DNA of 64,000 nt from FEN-1297 sp021817845. Its GTDB lineage: Bacteria > Bacteroidota > Ignavibacteria > Ignavibacteriales > Ignavibacteriaceae. Under the pieces are notes generated by a model. It searched no databases. It was not told where the DNA came from and saw nothing but the letters and a program-made list of their open reading frames with translations. Where the stretch lies: positions 62,001 to 126,000 of the forward strand of contig JAKAFW010000003.1 of NCBI GenBank assembly GCA_021817845.1, in the 5' to 3' direction. Numbering within the stretch: the stretch's first letter is position 1; every line of letters starts with the position of its first letter. Shown in pieces: positions 1 through 8,678 of this stretch. The translations under genes and the position numbers were made by a program.

Positions 1-1260
1 CCGAGCATTGTAGCCAATTGCTGGTTTACAAAGATTAGACATCTATCGCTGTCCACTTGCAAAATTCCTTCGATGGCAGTTTCAACAATCCTGCGGTATC
101 TTTCTTCACTTTCCTGAAGTGCCGCTTCTGTCTTTTTTCGATCGTTAATATCGGTAAACATTCCGAACGATCCCGCAATCTTGCCTTCGGAATTTGTTAT
201 AGCTTTTGCAGAAACCAGCATCCAGTATCTCTGTCCGTCTTTTCTTAAAAAGCATCTTTCGTAAAAGGCATTTTTTCCCTGAGCACGAATTTTCGCCTGC
301 GCTTTGTCTTCCATTAATTGATCTTCAGGCAGGAAAGATTCATACTTTTTACCAAGCATTTCTTCAATCGTATATCCAAGCATTGTAGCCAATTGCTGGT
401 TTACAAAGTTCAACCGTCTCTCGCTGTCTAAAGATAAAATCCCTTCAATAGCAGTTTCAACAATTCTGCGGTATCTTTCTTCACTCTCTTGAAGTGCTGC
501 TTCCATCTGTTTGCGTGCGTTAATATCGGTAAACATTCCGAACGAACCTGCAAACTTACCTCCGGAATCTGTTATTGATTTTGCCGAAACCAGCATCCAA
601 TATCTTTGACCGTCTTTTCTTAAAAAACATCTTTCATACACAGCATTTTTTCCCTGTGCGCGAATTTTTGATTGTGATTTGTCTTCAGTTAATTGATCTT
701 CAGGTAAGAACGATTCATACTTCCTGCCGAGCATTTCTTCAATCGTATATCCAAGCATTGTAGCCAATTGCTGATTTACAAAGGTTAGCCGTCTATCGCT
801 GTCCAATTGTAAAATACCTTCGTTAGCAGTTTCTACTATCCTGCGGTACCTCTCTTCACTTTCCTGCAGTGCCTCCTCTGCCAGTTTGCGTTCATTAATA
901 TCGGTAAATATTCCGAACGATCCCGCAAATTTACCTTCTGAATCTGTTATTGATTTTGCTGAAACAAGTGTCCAGTGTCTTTGTCCATCTTTCCTTAAAA
1001 AGCATCTTTCATATATTGCATTTTTCCCTTTTGCCCGTATTTGCGACTGCAATTTGTCTTCATTTAATTGATCTTCCGGCATAAATGATTCATACTTTTT
1101 GTCGAGCATTTCTTCAGCTGAGTATCCAAGCATTGCAGCCATCTGCCGGTTTACAAAGGTTAGCCGTCTATCAGTGTCCAACGATAAAATTCCCTCAATT
1201 GCTGTTTCTACAAACTGGCGATACTTTTCCTCACTCTTGCGCAGTGTATCCTCTGACTTC
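1..1260 (-). repeat. 375-bp in-frame tandem repeat encoding PAS units
   Basis: Three complete copies and one partial copy of a 375-bp unit lie head to tail inside the sensor gene. Equivalent positions are 1, 376, 751 and 1126. The period is an exact multiple of three, so each copy adds one 125-residue PAS module without disturbing the frame. Conservation at the DNA level suggests recent duplication or gene conversion. Confidence 0.85.
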
Positions 1261-1370
1261 TTTAAATCAGCAATATCTTTTTCATAAGTTAACTTCAAAT
1301 ATTCATTTTCTTTTTTCAGTTCATTTAATTCGTATAAAAGTTCATATTCTGATTTTTCAATATTGTTCAT
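1..1370 (-). CDS. Multi-PAS-domain sensor protein (N-terminal part)
   Basis: The frame opens with ATG at 1370 and runs off the window at base 1, giving about 456 visible codons. A charged, probably coiled-coil N-terminus of roughly 45 residues is followed by near-identical PAS/PAC units, each beginning with a short coiled linker (ESEERYRRIVET) and holding a PAC-type stretch (ERCFLRKDGQRYW, then SFGMFTDIN). The unit repeats every 375 bp (125 residues): the motif ccaagcattg lies at 376, 751 and 1126, with a variant at 1. PAS domains of this type sense small ligands or redox state and usually feed a histidine kinase or GGDEF output. That output lies outside the window, so the effector is unknown. 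No transmembrane segment is visible, so the visible part is probably cytoplasmic. Confidence 0.85.
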   Translation of the reverse strand, partial: MNNIEKSEYELLYELNELKKENEYLKLTYEKDIADLKKSEDTLRKSEEKYRQFVETAIEGILSLDTDRRLTFVNRQMAAMLGYSAEEMLDKKYESFMPEDQLNEDKLQSQIRAKGKNAIYERCFLRKDGQRHWTLVSAKSITDSEGKFAGSFGIFTDINERKLAEEALQESEERYRRIVETANEGILQLDSDRRLTFVNQQLATMLGYTIEEMLGRKYESFLPEDQLTEDKSQSKIRAQGKNAVYERCFLRKDGQRYWMLVSAKSITDSGGKFAGSFGMFTDINARKQMEAALQESEERYRRIVETAIEGILSLDSERRLNFVNQQLATMLGYTIEEMLGKKYESFLPEDQLMEDKAQAKIRAQGKNAFYERCFLRKDGQRYWMLVSAKAITNSEGKIAGSFGMFTDINDRKKTEAALQESEERYRRIVETAIEGILQVDSDRCLIFVNQQLATML

Positions 1371-1751
1371 GGTTTATTCCAAAAATATTTTTCACTGTAT
1401 AATTGATCGAATTATAAAATAATTTTAAATTTTTAGATAGATTGATTTTTATTTGATTATTTTCAAGCATACTGAATATTATTATCGGATATTTTCAAAT
1501 TTATTTTAGATTAACCCAAGCGACCGGATATTTCAGCAAACTTTATTCTTATTCTTAACTTCTTTTATCAGCAGCTGATTGGGAAATCTACAGTTTAAGA
1601 AAAAAGATGCACAGAATTTCTTTTGTAAGATTGCTAAAGTCATGCAATCTTAATTAAAATATTTTTCCAAGTGATGTCCAATTTCGAAATCTTACTTTGT
1701 TATAAATATGTAATTAAGAAATTTATTCATAATTAAAATTTGGAGTTTAAA
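1371..1751. other. Divergent intergenic region with an inverted repeat
   Basis: This AT-rich spacer separates the divergent PAS gene and the broken YCII gene. It holds a perfect 9-bp inverted repeat (TAAGATTGC at 1626-1634 and GCAATCTTA at 1644-1652). No gene ends here, so the repeat could be an operator or a relic hairpin rather than a terminator. No further feature was recognised. Confidence 0.4.
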
Positions 1752-2023
1752 ATGAACGATTACATGTTAATCTTCAGACACGAAGACGGCAATAAAGTTG
1801 CTTCACCGGAACAAATCCAAATCAGGATGAAACAAACTATGGATTGGATCGGCGGCATTGTCGCACAAAATAAATTCGGCGGCGGTAACGGTTTACCTTT
1901 GGAGATGCCAAAGTTGTCCGGACTAAGAATTCAAAAAAAAATGTTACCGACGGACCGTTCGGCGATATAAAAGAAACTATCGGCGGATATATTATTATCC
2001 AAGCAGAATATCCCATTATTTGA
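1752..2023 (+). pseudogene. YCII/DGPF-domain protein, frameshifted and 3'-truncated
   Basis: From ATG 1752 the protein reads MNDYMLIFRHEDG, then QIQIRMKQTMDWIGG, as in YCII-related small proteins. After about residue 53 the frame goes wrong and soon meets a stop (TAA at 1968-1970). In another frame the family sequence resumes as AKVVRTKNSKKNVTDGPFGD followed by ETIGGYIIIQAE, ending at TGA 2021-2023. The DGPF and GGY motifs are in this second frame. The usual C-terminal part of the domain, with its pattern of acidic and GCP residues, is missing. An indel near 1905 plus a 3' deletion would explain this. The biochemical role of intact YCII proteins is mostly uncertain. Confidence 0.75.
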
Positions 2024-2090
2024 AGTGATGCTCAAACTTGGTCATAGTCAATTAAAGACTACGCAATTATATTTACAAATGCTCAGCTGA
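2004..2090 (+). pseudogene. Tyrosine recombinase (integrase) C-terminal fragment
   Basis: An open stretch in a different frame from the preceding YCII fragment reads NIPLFEVMLK and then LGHSQLKTTQLY before a stop at 2088-2090. The LGH-x(4)-TTxxY pattern is the end of the catalytic domain of phage-type tyrosine recombinases, with the Tyr as nucleophile and the His as an active-site residue. Only about 28 codons remain, so it cannot be functional. It lies about 80 bp from the 3' end of tRNA-Asp, a common integration position, and is fused directly to the broken YCII gene. Confidence 0.55.
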
Positions 2091-2133
2091 TCGTAGCCAT
2101 TTCGTAACTGAAATTTAATCATTTAAAAACAAG

Positions 2134-2165
2134 AAAGCCTGTAAGTAATTTACTCACAGGCTTTT
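2134..2165 (-). terminator. Intrinsic terminator after tRNA-Asp
   Basis: AAAGCCTGT at 2134-2142 pairs with ACAGGCTTT at 2156-2164, extended by a near-match toward the loop. On the minus strand the hairpin is followed by a T-rich run, and it sits 6 bases beyond the tRNA 3' end. It fits termination of the tRNA transcript. Confidence 0.7.
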
Positions 2166-2170
2166 ATCTT

Positions 2171-2247
2171 TGGCGGGGCCGACGAGACTCGAACTCGCGA
2201 CCTCCTGCGTGACAGGCAGGCGTTCTAACCAACTGAACTACGACCCC
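2171..2247 (-). tRNA. tRNA-Asp (GTC anticodon)
   Basis: The 77-nt minus-strand gene has a 7-bp acceptor stem (GGGGTCG with CGGCCCC), D arm, anticodon loop CTGTCAC with anticodon GTC, T arm with TTCGAGT, discriminator G and an encoded CCA end. This matches tRNA-Asp. It is transcribed toward the integrase remnant, so its 3' end faces the relic. Confidence 0.95.
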
Positions 2248-2347
2248 GGCTATTCTTAATCATCTTTTCAAATTTGAACATCAAATATAATTTTAACACT
2301 CTCCAAAATCAACAATCAATATAAAATATTTTTGCCGGATTTTGTTT

Positions 2348-3445
2348 TTATTCCCCAAATGAAATTCCCACTGCCTTTGCTGCAAATACTGCTTGGGTGT
2401 CCGGCTGCACTAACTTTTGATGCGAAATTGCTTCTTCAATTCTGACATTTTTTACATCGCTGCCTTTTAGAGCAACCATTCTTCCGAATTTTTTGTTTGC
2501 CGCAAGTTGTATCGCAAATGCTCCGAATTTTGTCGAAAGTATCCTGTCAAATGGAGTCGGACTGCCACCGCGCTGCAAATGCCCAAGTACTGTAACTCTC
2601 GTCTCTCTGTTTGTATTTTCTTCAATCCTCTTTGCGACTAATTCGCCTATACCGCCAAGCTGTACCGGGTCATGACGTTTGATGTCCTGCCCTTTAATAA
2701 CCATCTCTCCATCCATAGGTTTGGCTCCTTCCGAAACACAAACTAAACTGAATTTTTTCCCCATTAATTCTCTTTTCAATATTTTGTCGTAAACTCGATC
2801 CCATGAAAAAGGAATTTCCGGAATTAATATAATGTCTGCTCCTCCTGCTAAACCGCCGTTTAGTGCAATCCATCCAGCATATCTTCCCATTACTTCAACA
2901 ACAATAACACGGTGATGCGAAGAGGCTGTTGTATGAAGTCTGTCAAGCGCTTCAGCAACTACATAAACTGCAGAATCGTGACCGAATGTAAGATCGGTAG
3001 CTTCAAGATCATTATCTATCGTCTTCGGTACACCAATCATATTCATTCCCATTTCACCAAGCTTTTTGCAAATATGCATTGTCCCATCTCCGCCTATTGC
3101 AATCAACGCATCCAAATTCCATGCTTGATAGTTTCTTAATGCTGCTTCCGATTTATTTGCTATCTCAATCGCGCCGTCTTTTTGAACTGGCCAATGAAAT
3201 GGGTCGCCTTTGTTCGATGACCCTAAAATTGTGCCGCCTCTCGCTAATATTCCGGAAACATCGTCGTTCTTTAATTCTTTTGCTCTTCCTTCTACTAATC
3301 CTTCAAAACCATCTATAATCCCTAGCACAGACATTCCATAGTCCTGTGCCGGTTTTGTTACTCCCCTTATTACTGCATTTAACCCGGGGCAGTCTCCACC
3401 ACCGGTTAATATCCCTATTCTTTTTACTTTTGAACTTGTTGCCAT
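2348..3445 (-). CDS. pfkA: 6-phosphofructokinase
   Basis: Phosphofructokinase phosphorylates fructose 6-phosphate in the committed step of glycolysis, in the cytoplasm. The protein has GGGDCPGLN near the N-terminus, GGDGT, PKTIDND (with the catalytic Asp) and MGRYAGW, at 365 residues, close to the family norm for the larger bacterial forms. The position equivalent to E. coli Gly104 is Gly, as in ATP-dependent enzymes, while Gly124 is replaced by Lys (PKTIDND), as in PPi-dependent and some actinobacterial ATP enzymes. ATP is the likelier donor, but this is inferred. A TTG at 3451 would add two residues, but ATG 3445 has an AAGGA at a better distance, so I chose it. Confidence 0.93.
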   Translation of the reverse strand: MATSSKVKRIGILTGGGDCPGLNAVIRGVTKPAQDYGMSVLGIIDGFEGLVEGRAKELKNDDVSGILARGGTILGSSNKGDPFHWPVQKDGAIEIANKSEAALRNYQAWNLDALIAIGGDGTMHICKKLGEMGMNMIGVPKTIDNDLEATDLTFGHDSAVYVVAEALDRLHTTASSHHRVIVVEVMGRYAGWIALNGGLAGGADIILIPEIPFSWDRVYDKILKRELMGKKFSLVCVSEGAKPMDGEMVIKGQDIKRHDPVQLGGIGELVAKRIEENTNRETRVTVLGHLQRGGSPTPFDRILSTKFGAFAIQLAANKKFGRMVALKGSDVKNVRIEEAISHQKLVQPDTQAVFAAKAVGISFGE

Positions 3446-3494
3446 TATCAATCCTTATATTTTCTATAATTACCATGCCATCCGTTTGGCAAAT

Positions 3495-4403
3495 TTACAT
3501 TAATTTTGCGGTGGTCTTAAAATGTAGCTTAGCTAACTCTCCAAGCTTTGACATGCCGTAAATTTGAATTATCTGTTTGGCTGCTTCATTGACCGCGTTT
3601 GAAGCACCTTTCGGCAATTCTATCTTTAACATCCTATTATGAATATCGAACCATTCCACCATTTTCTCCCTTGCCAATATTGAAGCCGCAGCTACTGCCG
3701 TATATTTTTCGGCTTTAGTAAATTGGTGAAGTACAATACTTCTCCCTTTTTCCTGCAATGAGTTTCTTATTAGGCTTTCATCACCGAACTTATCACTTAT
3801 TGCTTCTTGTGCTTCACTGCGAAGTAGTAAATTTTCTAAAACTTTAGCATGACCCCATCCTAAAATTCTATTTACATTTTTTACCTTACTGTGAAATTCA
3901 TTATACTTTTTGGGTGTTATTAGTATAATCTCAAAATTATCTTGAACGATCTTTTTTATCTCTTCTGCGATAAGTTTGATTGACTTATCGGATAATTCCT
4001 TACTGTCTTTTACTCCCTTTGCTTTAAGAAGTTTTATATTCTTTTCATCTGCAAATACTCCGGCTATAACAAGCGGACCAAAATAATCTCCCTTGCCCGA
4101 TTCATCCGTGCCTATATAACTCTTAGGTTCTGTAAATTCTTCTCTAAATTCAAAAAGCTTTTCACCGAATAGAAAATCATTTATTTCCCTGTAAAGTACG
4201 GTTTCTTTATTCCCTTGTAACACCGTTTTTACTCCGCTTTTACCGAAGTAAACTAGCAATATTAGCTTTTCTTTCCCTTTGTAGATGTTAACTTCATAGT
4301 TATATTTCTTTTTTTCTAATTCCGACACATTTACAGATTTTTCAATTAATCTTTTCTTGTATTCTTCAATTAGTTTTAAGGCGGCGTTTTCTATCGAATT
4401 CAC
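3495..4403 (-). CDS. rnhC: Ribonuclease HIII
   Basis: RNase HIII cleaves the RNA strand of RNA-DNA hybrids and protects the genome from R-loops. The catalytic domain starts with GTDESGKGDYFGP, which carries the Asp-Glu pair typical of HIII, and continues with VKDSKELSD and AAAASILAR. The first 90 or so residues fit the N-terminal substrate-binding (TBP-like, DUF3378) domain found in HIII but not HII. The 302-residue length is typical. It is separated from pfkA by 49 bp on the same strand and may be co-transcribed with it. Confidence 0.92.
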   Translation of the reverse strand: MNSIENAALKLIEEYKKRLIEKSVNVSELEKKKYNYEVNIYKGKEKLILLVYFGKSGVKTVLQGNKETVLYREINDFLFGEKLFEFREEFTEPKSYIGTDESGKGDYFGPLVIAGVFADEKNIKLLKAKGVKDSKELSDKSIKLIAEEIKKIVQDNFEIILITPKKYNEFHSKVKNVNRILGWGHAKVLENLLLRSEAQEAISDKFGDESLIRNSLQEKGRSIVLHQFTKAEKYTAVAAASILAREKMVEWFDIHNRMLKIELPKGASNAVNEAAKQIIQIYGMSKLGELAKLHFKTTAKLM

Positions 4404-4432
4404 ATTAATTATTTATTTTATATTTACAAAAA

Positions 4433-4449
4433 TACTTAATTATTAAGTA
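4433..4449. promoter_or_regulatory. Perfect 17-bp palindrome upstream of rnhC (possible operator)
   Basis: TACTTAAT, a central T, and ATTAAGTA form a perfect palindrome 30 bp upstream of the rnhC start, within the 217-bp spacer shared with the divergent ABC-transporter operon. The position suits a repressor site, but AT-rich palindromes also arise by chance. Confidence 0.3.
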
Positions 4450-4620
4450 ATTCTAAAATATAAGTATTATTTTTTTGTTAGATCTAAAATAACTATACTC
4501 TTTGCCAATAATGAGTTAATAAAATAATATCGCTAAATTTATCCCTTTAATAAATAGCATAACCTCAATTTTAAGTATATTTAAAAAACAAAATATCATC
4601 ATTTAGGAATAATTTATATT

Positions 4621-5568
4621 ATGGATTTCAATTCAATAGAAACCACCGGCTTGACGAAGGTTTACTCCTCTTCATTTGGCAAAAGAAAAGTCGCAGCGCT
4701 CACCGGCTTAGATCTAACTGTTTCAGCAGGTACCATATTTGGCTTTCTGGGACCAAACGGCGCTGGCAAAACTACTCTTATTAAATTGCTTTTAGGAATA
4801 ACCTTTCCTACCTCCGGAAGCGCTAGAATTTTAGGAGAAGATATTTCAGGTTATAAAATAAAGTCCAGGATTGGATATTTGCCTGAAAATCATAAATATC
4901 CTCCTTACCTAACAGGCGGAGAAGTGCTTGACTTTTTCGGTAAGCTTTCCGGAATGGAAGGGGATTTATTAAAGAAAAAAATAGATGAGCTTTTGGAGCT
5001 GGTTAATCTTTCTCAGTGGAAGAAAACGAAAGTGAAAAATTATTCCAAAGGAATGATGCAAAGATTAGGGCTTGCTCAGGCTTTGCTTAACGATCCGGAA
5101 TTAATTTTCCTTGATGAACCTACCGATGGTGTTGATCCAATCGGACGAAAAGATATTCGCGATATTCTGACTGAATTAAAATCACGCTCTAAAACTATTT
5201 TCCTTAATAGCCACCTTTTGTCTGAAGTCGAATTAATTACTGACCGCGTAGGAATTCTAAATAGAGGAAAGTTAATCCGTGAAGGCACTGTAAAGGAATT
5301 AACTCAAAAAAATGAAGAGTATAAATTAAACCTGGAAGGAAGCAATGTTGATAGTTTTATCAAACAATACCAGGGTATTTTTCAAATATCAAAATTAAAT
5401 GACGGTTATTGTAATCTGAAGGTATCGGATGCTAATGAGCTGAATAATATTTTGGATAAGCTCCGCGGTGACGGTATAATGGTAAAGGAAATTGTTCAAC
5501 AAAAAAACTCTCTCGAAGAAATATTTATATCACTTATTAGCGAATCTGAAAAAGGCGGTCTTAAATGA
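4621..5568 (+). CDS. ABC-2-type transporter ATP-binding protein
   Basis: This is the ATPase subunit that drives a two-gene exporter with the next gene. It shows Walker A (GPNGAGKTT), Q-loop region, signature YSKGMMQRLG, Walker B (LIFLDEPTDG) and the switch His (NSHLL), in the usual order. A C-terminal tail of about 80 residues beyond the ATPase core is typical of the drug/lipid/NosF-like ABC-2 group. The stop overlaps the permease start by 4 bp (ATGA), indicating translational coupling. The substrate cannot be told from the sequence. Confidence 0.9.
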   Translation: MDFNSIETTGLTKVYSSSFGKRKVAALTGLDLTVSAGTIFGFLGPNGAGKTTLIKLLLGITFPTSGSARILGEDISGYKIKSRIGYLPENHKYPPYLTGGEVLDFFGKLSGMEGDLLKKKIDELLELVNLSQWKKTKVKNYSKGMMQRLGLAQALLNDPELIFLDEPTDGVDPIGRKDIRDILTELKSRSKTIFLNSHLLSEVELITDRVGILNRGKLIREGTVKELTQKNEEYKLNLEGSNVDSFIKQYQGIFQISKLNDGYCNLKVSDANELNNILDKLRGDGIMVKEIVQQKNSLEEIFISLISESEKGGLK

Positions 5569-6374
5569 AAAATATTATAACGGTAACTTGGTACTCCCTT
5601 CGCGAAGCCTTAGCAAGAAAAGTTTTTATTTTCTTTTTTGTAATTTCAATACTGACTATAATATTTGTTGGTCTGATTCTATATCTAACCGGAATTGAAA
5701 AGATGTTTGCCCCGGGAATGCAGCCGGATGTATTTACTGCGGTAAATTCACTTGAAATGATGTTCGTTTCACCCATTACTCTGATTTGTCTGTTACTCTC
5801 AATATTTTCAAGCGCAAGTTTTATCCCTATTATGCTCGAAAAAGGAAATATCGATTTGCTCTTATCAAAACCCATTTCCCGGGAACAACTGCTTCTTGGA
5901 AAATTCTTCGGCGGAATTCTTGTTGTGTTTCTAAATATCGCCTTCTTAATTCTTGGCGTGTGGCTGATCTTTTCCCTTAAATTTTCAATTTGGAACTTTG
6001 AATTTCTTTTAACCATTTTTACAATTACTTTTATATTTTCAATTCTTTACTCAATAATTGTATTATTCGGTATCATCACCAAAAGTTCTACCCTTGGCAT
6101 GATGATTGCGTACCTATTATTCTTGATTGTTAGCCCGGCATTGTACACGGCAAAATATACGCTAAGCGTTTTGATTCAGAGTAGTTTTATAAAAGGTTTG
6201 ATTGACTTCGCTTATTATATCTTACCAAAAACTTCCGAGTTAATGGGAAAAATAAATTATGATCTGGCTTCCGGACATGGTATTACTAATTACCAACCGA
6301 TATTAACTTCGTTGTTATTCTTAGTTTTAACTTTGGGAATTACGGTTGCTATATTTAGGAAAAAAGATTTCTAA
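5565..6374 (+). CDS. ABC-2-type transporter permease
   Basis: The 269-residue protein has an N-terminal cytoplasmic stretch followed by about six hydrophobic segments, beginning with VFIFFFVISILTIIFVGLIL and ending with LLFLVLTLGITVAIF. This is the ABC-2 permease layout. The loop LLLSKPISREQLLLGKF is typical of NosY/ABC-2 permeases. It overlaps the ATPase gene and forms an inner-membrane exporter with it. The substrate is unknown. Confidence 0.85.
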   Translation: MKNIITVTWYSLREALARKVFIFFFVISILTIIFVGLILYLTGIEKMFAPGMQPDVFTAVNSLEMMFVSPITLICLLLSIFSSASFIPIMLEKGNIDLLLSKPISREQLLLGKFFGGILVVFLNIAFLILGVWLIFSLKFSIWNFEFLLTIFTITFIFSILYSIIVLFGIITKSSTLGMMIAYLLFLIVSPALYTAKYTLSVLIQSSFIKGLIDFAYYILPKTSELMGKINYDLASGHGITNYQPILTSLLFLVLTLGITVAIFRKKDF

Positions 6375-6422
6375 ATTATAAAGTTATTTAATTCAAAGTG
6401 GAATTATTGAGGGTTAATTTTA

Positions 6423-7376
6423 ATGCAAAATGAAAATATTAGATTAGAGGATCTTTTAAGTAAAACCAAATCGGTTCAATCTGATTTTGGTAACATCAAT
6501 AGTGTTGCAATTATCGGCGCAGGAGTCATGGGGCAGGGAATTGCTCATACTATCGCTGCTGCTGGGATGGATGTCCTGATTATTGAAAAGGATGCGGAGC
6601 ATTTGCAAAAGTCTAAGGAAGACCTAGCCGAATCAATCGACAGGGAAATAAAACGATGGGCTATAACTAAGTCAGAAAAAAAATCAATCCTTGGGCGTAT
6701 TAAATGGGAGCTATCATTAAATTCAGTTAATGAATATGACTTGATTATTGAAGCAGTTGACGAAGACTTTAATCTGAAACAATTAATTTTTATGGAACTT
6801 GATTCTATTGCGAAAAAAGATACTATTTTTGTTTCAAATACGTCTACTTTAAGTCTTACAAAGCTAGCTGAAACTACAAGCCGACCTGAAAAAATAATCG
6901 GTATGCACTTTCTTCATCCTGTTCCCAAAATACCTATGGTCGAATTGGTTAAATGCTTGCATACTTCTAATAGAACTGTTGAATTAGTAAAAGCTTTCGC
7001 CGCAAAAATAGGGAAGACCCCTGTCGAAGTTTATGAATATCCCGGATTTGTTACTACTCGTGCTATTGTCCCCCTGCTTAATGAAGCAATGTATATTTTA
7101 CTTGAAGGCGTTGCTACTGCTCCTGATATTGATACTGCAATGAGGCTTGGATATAATTTCCAATATGGACCTCTTGAAATGGCTGATATGATGGGTCTAG
7201 ATGAAGTCCTTGCGTGGATGGAAACTCTTTGGAAAACTCTCGGCGAACCCCGTTACCGTGCTTGCCCTATTCTTAGAAAATTAGTTAGAGAAAGAAAGCT
7301 TGGTAAAAAAACCGGTGAAGGTTTCTATAAGTACGATGAAAATGGAAAGATTATTCCGGAAATAATTGTAGCATAA
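6423..7376 (+). CDS. 3-hydroxyacyl-CoA dehydrogenase (3-hydroxybutyryl-CoA dehydrogenase type)
   Basis: The enzyme interconverts 3-hydroxyacyl-CoA and 3-oxoacyl-CoA with NAD(P). A Rossmann motif (GAGVMGQGIA) starts near residue 33, after an N-terminal extension of about 26 residues. The substrate-binding part holds SNTSTLSLT and GMHFLHPVP (catalytic His) and a C-terminal helical domain with GYNFQYGPLEMADM. At 317 residues it is the single-function form, not a fusion with enoyl-CoA hydratase. It lies 48 bp after the ABC permease gene and 33 bp before ackA, so it may feed acyl-CoA metabolism linked to acetate formation. Confidence 0.88.
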   Translation: MQNENIRLEDLLSKTKSVQSDFGNINSVAIIGAGVMGQGIAHTIAAAGMDVLIIEKDAEHLQKSKEDLAESIDREIKRWAITKSEKKSILGRIKWELSLNSVNEYDLIIEAVDEDFNLKQLIFMELDSIAKKDTIFVSNTSTLSLTKLAETTSRPEKIIGMHFLHPVPKIPMVELVKCLHTSNRTVELVKAFAAKIGKTPVEVYEYPGFVTTRAIVPLLNEAMYILLEGVATAPDIDTAMRLGYNFQYGPLEMADMMGLDEVLAWMETLWKTLGEPRYRACPILRKLVRERKLGKKTGEGFYKYDENGKIIPEIIVA

Positions 7377-7409
7377 AGTAATCAACTAAAAATTTGTAAA
7401 GAAAATAAC

Positions 7410-8615
7410 ATGAAAATTCTTGTCCTAAACTGCGGCAGTTCATCTATTAAATATCAATTTATTGACACAAAAGAGAAAATTGCTCTTGCAAAAGGCGTTG
7501 TAGAAAGAATCGGAATGAGCAGCGCAGTGCTCTCACATTCTCGCTATGACGGAGATGGAATAAAAATAGTCGGAGAAATATTAGATCATACTATTGCTAT
7601 TGAATATGTGCTGGGAGTAATCCTTAGTAAAAATCATGGCGTTATTGATTCCAAGGATGATATTGAAGCAGTTGGTCACAGAGTTGTTCATGGCGGTGAA
7701 ACTTTTTCAGATTCTGTTTTGATTAATGATGAAGTTATGCAAGTACTGCAGGATAATATTGAACTAGCACCATTACATAACCCACCTAACATTAAGGGTA
7801 TTCAAGCTGTAAAAAGAATTTTACCTAACGTTCCTCAATGTGCTGTATTTGATACAGCATTTCATACCAAAATGCCGCCTAAATCTTTTTTGTATGGAAT
7901 TCCATACGAACTGTACAAGAAGCATAAAATTAGGAAATATGGTTTCCACGGGACATCTCACTCTTATGTTGCTCATAAAGCCGCAGAGCTTTTGGGAAAG
8001 AATATAAATGATCTCAAAATTGTTACCGCTCATCTTGGAAACGGTTGCAGTATGTCGGCTGTTCAAAACGGAATATCGGTCGATACGTCTATGGGCTTTA
8101 CACCACTTGAGGGGTTGATTATGGGAACCAGAAGTGGTGACGCAGACCCATCACTGATTCTTTATATAATGGGGAAGGAAGGTCTTTCTTTAAGCGAAGC
8201 CGGCACTCTCCTTAATAAACATAGCGGTTTGATTGGAATTAGCGGCGTTAGCAGCGATATGCGGGAATTAATTGCCGCCGTAAAAGAAGGAAATAAGCGA
8301 GCTAAATATGCTTTTGATATTTTCTGTTATAAAATCAAAAAATATCTTGGCTCCTATGCTGCGGCAATGGGCGGATTGGATGCTTTTGTATTTACCGGCG
8401 GTATAGGTGAAAATTCTTCCGAAGTAAGAGCAGAAGTGTGCAGCAATTTGGAATTCCTTGGAATTGAACTTGATGAAGAAAGAAATAATTCAAACAACGA
8501 AATTATTTCTAAGTCCTCTTCCAAAGTTCCGGTATTACGAATCCCTACAAATGAAGAGCTTGTCATTGCATTAGATACCGGTAGAATAGTTGGAGCTATG
8601 AAATCCGTCAATTAA
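7410..8615 (+). CDS. ackA: Acetate kinase
   Basis: Acetate kinase makes ATP and acetate from acetyl phosphate. The protein opens with the phosphate-binding motif LNCGSSSIKY and carries HRVVHGGE, FDTAFH, GFHGTSH, HLGNGCS and FTGGIGENS, all hallmarks of the ASKHA acetate kinase family. The 401-residue length is normal. No separate phosphotransacetylase gene is next to it. The only Pta-like sequence in the window is the C-terminal domain of the malic enzyme at 60155. Confidence 0.96.
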   Translation: MKILVLNCGSSSIKYQFIDTKEKIALAKGVVERIGMSSAVLSHSRYDGDGIKIVGEILDHTIAIEYVLGVILSKNHGVIDSKDDIEAVGHRVVHGGETFSDSVLINDEVMQVLQDNIELAPLHNPPNIKGIQAVKRILPNVPQCAVFDTAFHTKMPPKSFLYGIPYELYKKHKIRKYGFHGTSHSYVAHKAAELLGKNINDLKIVTAHLGNGCSMSAVQNGISVDTSMGFTPLEGLIMGTRSGDADPSLILYIMGKEGLSLSEAGTLLNKHSGLIGISGVSSDMRELIAAVKEGNKRAKYAFDIFCYKIKKYLGSYAAAMGGLDAFVFTGGIGENSSEVRAEVCSNLEFLGIELDEERNNSNNEIISKSSSKVPVLRIPTNEELVIALDTGRIVGAMKSVN

Positions 8616-8678
8616 TTAGCTAAAAAAATGTATTATATTTCTTAAAACATTTTTGAATTCTATTTTAAACGGATATTT

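Noticed and set aside
1626..1652. Hairpin considered as a transcription terminator
   Set aside because: No gene ends there. Both flanking genes start away from it, so I kept it only as an inverted repeat in the spacer entry.
5561..6016. 151-codon minus-strand ORF opposite the ABC permease
   Set aside because: It is a shadow of the permease coding region. Its composition and lack of motifs argue against a gene.
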